Positions 5,547-6,459 of a stretch of DNA of 6,459 bases are shown in pieces. Source of the DNA: Methylococcaceae bacterium (GTDB lineage Bacteria; Pseudomonadota; Gammaproteobacteria; Methylococcales; Methylococcaceae). The translations under genes and the position numbers were made by a program. The notes under the pieces were generated by a model. It was given only the letters and a program-made list of their open reading frames with translations, searched no databases and was not told where the DNA came from. Every line of letters begins with the position of its first letter. The first letter of the stretch is position 1. The stretch lies in contig JAJRDJ010000402.1 in the NCBI GenBank assembly GCA_028678445.1, forward strand, positions 1 to 6,459, in the 5' to 3' direction.

Positions 5547-5857
5547 AGCGCGATTCCTTCCTGGCGGGCGATGCGATAAATCGGCAACTCGGTGCTCCAA
5601 CTCGCTAAGGGTCGAATCACCACGTCTATTTTTTCGTCCTCGAATTCCGGGGTCGCATGCAAATCGGCAAGAAGGTGGATTTTGCCATCGAGGATCTGGT
5701 CAGGATTGGTCAGCTCGGTTTCGAGGTAGAAATCATAGTCCCCGCCGCGTCGGCCATCATCCAGTCGCGAACCGAACAGCCAAACCCGGGCACCCGGTCC
5801 AAAATGACGGGAGACTGCGGATTTCAGGGTGTTGATCTGGCGTGGGCTTAACCGCAT
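5543..5857 (-). CDS. mntA: MntA-like minimal nucleotidyltransferase antitoxin
   Basis: This 104-residue minimal nucleotidyltransferase of the DNA polymerase beta fold has the signature FGSRLDDGRRGGDYDF (GSX9DXD), with Gly29-Ser30 and metal-binding Asp40 and Asp42. A third acidic residue, Asp78, is in EKIDVVIR. Family knowledge: MntA neutralises HepT by adding AMP units to its RX4HXY tyrosine. ATG 5857 (MRLSPRQINTLK) is chosen as the family-like start. An in-frame TTG at 5896 would prepend 13 residues (MYIIILQTGALFS), but those bases overlap a likely -10 element and so are probably untranslated. The gene precedes hepT in the same operon, with antitoxin made first and a 4-base ATGA overlap, which favours tight stoichiometry. 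Confidence 0.87.
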   Translation of the reverse strand: MRLSPRQINTLKSAVSRHFGPGARVWLFGSRLDDGRRGGDYDFYLETELTNPDQILDGKIHLLADLHATPEFEDEKIDVVIRPLASWSTELPIYRIARQEGIAL

Positions 5858-5885
5858 GGAAAACAAGGCGCCTGTCTGCAAGATG

Positions 5886-5915
5886 ATGATATACAACCGG
5901 CCGCCGTGGCGGTAA
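5886..5915 (-). promoter_or_regulatory. Candidate promoter and operator of mntA-hepT
   Basis: On the minus strand TATCAT (5886-5891) matches the -10 consensus at 5/6. The best -35, TTACCG (5910-5915), is weak at 18 bp spacing. Between them lies the perfect palindrome CCGCC-GT-GGCGG (5901-5912), a possible site for autoregulation. Placing the promoter here makes the ATG at 5857 the natural start. Confidence 0.35.
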
Positions 5916-5956
5916 GAGGGTTGTTTCAGTGCTTGGCGGCAATGTGGTCTGGATTT

Positions 5957-5975
5957 AGGGGTCTACTATACCCCT
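5957..5975. repeat. Inverted repeat AGGGGT-N7-ACCCCT
   Basis: A 6-bp perfect inverted repeat with a CTACTAT loop sits between the mntA promoter region and the RAYT remnant. It could be a hairpin or a dimer-binding site. The minus strand of the loop region also reads TATAGT, a good -10 match without a -35. Confidence 0.45.
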
Positions 5976-5977
5976 TC

Positions 5978-6267
5978 ACTATTATGGCCGGCGTAATTTT
6001 GCCGGATCACGACACCAATTACCGAACCGCTGGAAAATACTGAAGACGGAGTTTTCCCGCCACTGACCGGGTGCAGTCCTGGCCAATGGTTCACGAATCA
6101 TCTGGCAGCCGCGGTTTTGGGAGTAGACCATCCGCGACGAGTGAGGCTTCAAGCGGCACCTTGATTACATGCATGACAACCCGGTCAAGCAGGGTCTTCC
6201 CGCTGCGCCCCGGGACTGGCCGCATCGTTCGTTTGGGCGATCCGTTGACCTGAATGAAGTCATTAGC
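5978..6267 (+). pseudogene. Decayed RAYT (REP-associated tyrosine transposase, Y1_Tnp/HUH family), 3' part
   Basis: The middle and C-terminal blocks of a RAYT are readable on the plus strand. From 5981, frame 2 gives IMAGVILPDHDTNY, resembling the family's LPEGDADY block. A one-base deletion near 6023 shifts to frame 1, which continues NRWKILKTEFSRH, then a TGA (6064-6066), then IIWQPRFWE, a TAG (6124-6126), TIRDE, a TGA (6142-6144), GFKRHLDYMHDNPVKQGL and RDWPHRSFGRSV. These match the canonical order RWxxIKTxFSR, IWQRRFWEHxIRDE, HxDYIHxNPVKHGL and DWPYSSFHRYV. The N-terminus, with the HUH histidines and probably the catalytic tyrosine context, is missing. Three in-frame stops and a frameshift show the gene is dead. 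Past SFGRSV the frame runs into the 26-bp repeat and a REP-like element, so the true C-terminus has also been replaced. RAYTs mobilise or maintain REP sequences, consistent with the palindromes nearby. Confidence 0.8.
6242..6267 (+). repeat. 26-bp repeat, copy 2 (at the 3' end of the RAYT remnant)
   Basis: These bases are identical over 26 bp to 4481-4506 in the small membrane gene, and are read in the same frame (VDLNEVIS). They end in TAGC, after which the sequence switches to the REP-like element, just as copy A of that element follows TAGC at 4771-4774. Confidence 0.9.
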
Positions 6268-6270
6268 CAG

Positions 6271-6400
6271 GTAGGCTTATGGGATGGACCGGAGCGGAAT
6301 CCCGGCACGGCCAGGCTCCACGCAGGCTCATGCGCCCATGTGGTTCATGGGTGGGCGTAATTCGTAAAAAAACCGCCCGGAGGCACTCCCACCGGGCGGT
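6271..6400. repeat. Right-truncated second copy of the REP-like element (copy B)
   Basis: This segment aligns along its length with 4778-4901. GTAGGCT starts at 6271. The 20 bases at 6294-6313 are identical to 4798-4817, GGTTCATGGGTGG at 6342-6354 equals 4845-4857, and the A-run plus CCGCCCGG at 6367-6380 equals 4868-4881. Elsewhere it has diverged noticeably. It lacks the right arm (GCTGGGATTC...CCCAGCTTACG) found in copy A, so the long palindrome cannot form. Confidence 0.8.
6366..6400 (-). terminator. Strong intrinsic terminator in REP-like copy B (minus-strand direction)
   Basis: On the minus strand ACCGCCCGG (6392-6400) pairs perfectly with CCGGGCGGT (6372-6380) around an 11-base loop and is followed by a run of seven T. 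This is a textbook rho-independent terminator for leftward transcription entering from beyond the window. No minus-strand gene end is visible between 6401 and 6459, so whether it serves a gene is unknown. Confidence 0.7.
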
Positions 6401-6459
6401 TAACCCATCTTCACGCCTCCCCCCGCCTTCTTGGCCAAAAATAACACAACCTATGAACC
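6401..6459. other. Unassigned right edge of the window
   Basis: The last 59 bases show no gene. The minus-strand frame ending in a TAA at 6400-6402 is closed by a TAG at 6451-6453, leaving only 16 codons. A GC-rich CCTCCCCCCGCC tract is present. Confidence 0.4.

Noticed and set aside
6169..6360. Plus-strand 63-residue frame starting MHDNPVKQGL
   Set aside because: It is the C-terminal scrap of the RAYT remnant running into the repeat; the ATG is an internal codon of the old gene.
1..6459. CRISPR array, tRNA or rRNA genes
   Set aside because: No regularly spaced repeats and no cloverleaf or rRNA-like segment was seen on either strand.

Overview
The window reads as chromosomal DNA of a GC-rich proteobacterium. 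The support is a FixJ-type response regulator, a pair of YeeE/YedE half-transporters, a SulP anion transporter, and a decayed REP-associated tyrosine transposase (RAYT) with REP-like palindromes. The half-transporters hint at sulfur metabolism, but no single gene fixes the taxon.

Layout. The 3' end of an unidentified plus-strand gene occupies 1-116. Facing it on the minus strand is a translationally coupled pair of small membrane proteins of the Sulf_transp/YeeE-YedE type (574-1038 and 161-577). A 255-bp divergent gap separates this pair from a 550-residue SulP transporter with a C-terminal STAS domain (1294-2946). After a 360-bp gap with no convincing gene comes an orphan FixJ/LuxR-type response regulator (3313-3921). 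A second gap of about 320 bp holds weak hairpins, an 11-bp-period direct repeat and a plausible promoter. That promoter leads to a two-gene unit: a ribbon-helix-helix DNA-binding protein (4246-4467) abutting a 101-residue coiled-coil/two-TM protein of unknown function (4468-4773).

The right half is accessory DNA. A 186-bp imperfect palindromic element (4777-4962) starts just after the stop codon of the small membrane gene. Next, on the minus strand, is a type VII toxin-antitoxin pair, mntA (5543-5857) followed by hepT (5079-5546), overlapping by ATGA. Beyond its promoter region is a decayed RAYT gene on the plus strand (about 5978-6267), recognisable by a C-terminal IHxNPVKHGL-like motif and carrying three in-frame stops and a frameshift. 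Its 3' end runs in frame into a 26-bp sequence identical to codons near the start of the 101-residue membrane gene. That is followed by a second, right-truncated copy of the palindromic element. Both element copies contain a hairpin plus poly-T that would act as a terminator for minus-strand transcription.

The most unusual points are the RHH/coiled-coil-2TM pair with 11-bp-period repeats in its control region, and the duplicated 26-mer and REP-like element linking that pair to a dead RAYT. The HepT/MntA pair is intact at every catalytic motif I can check.
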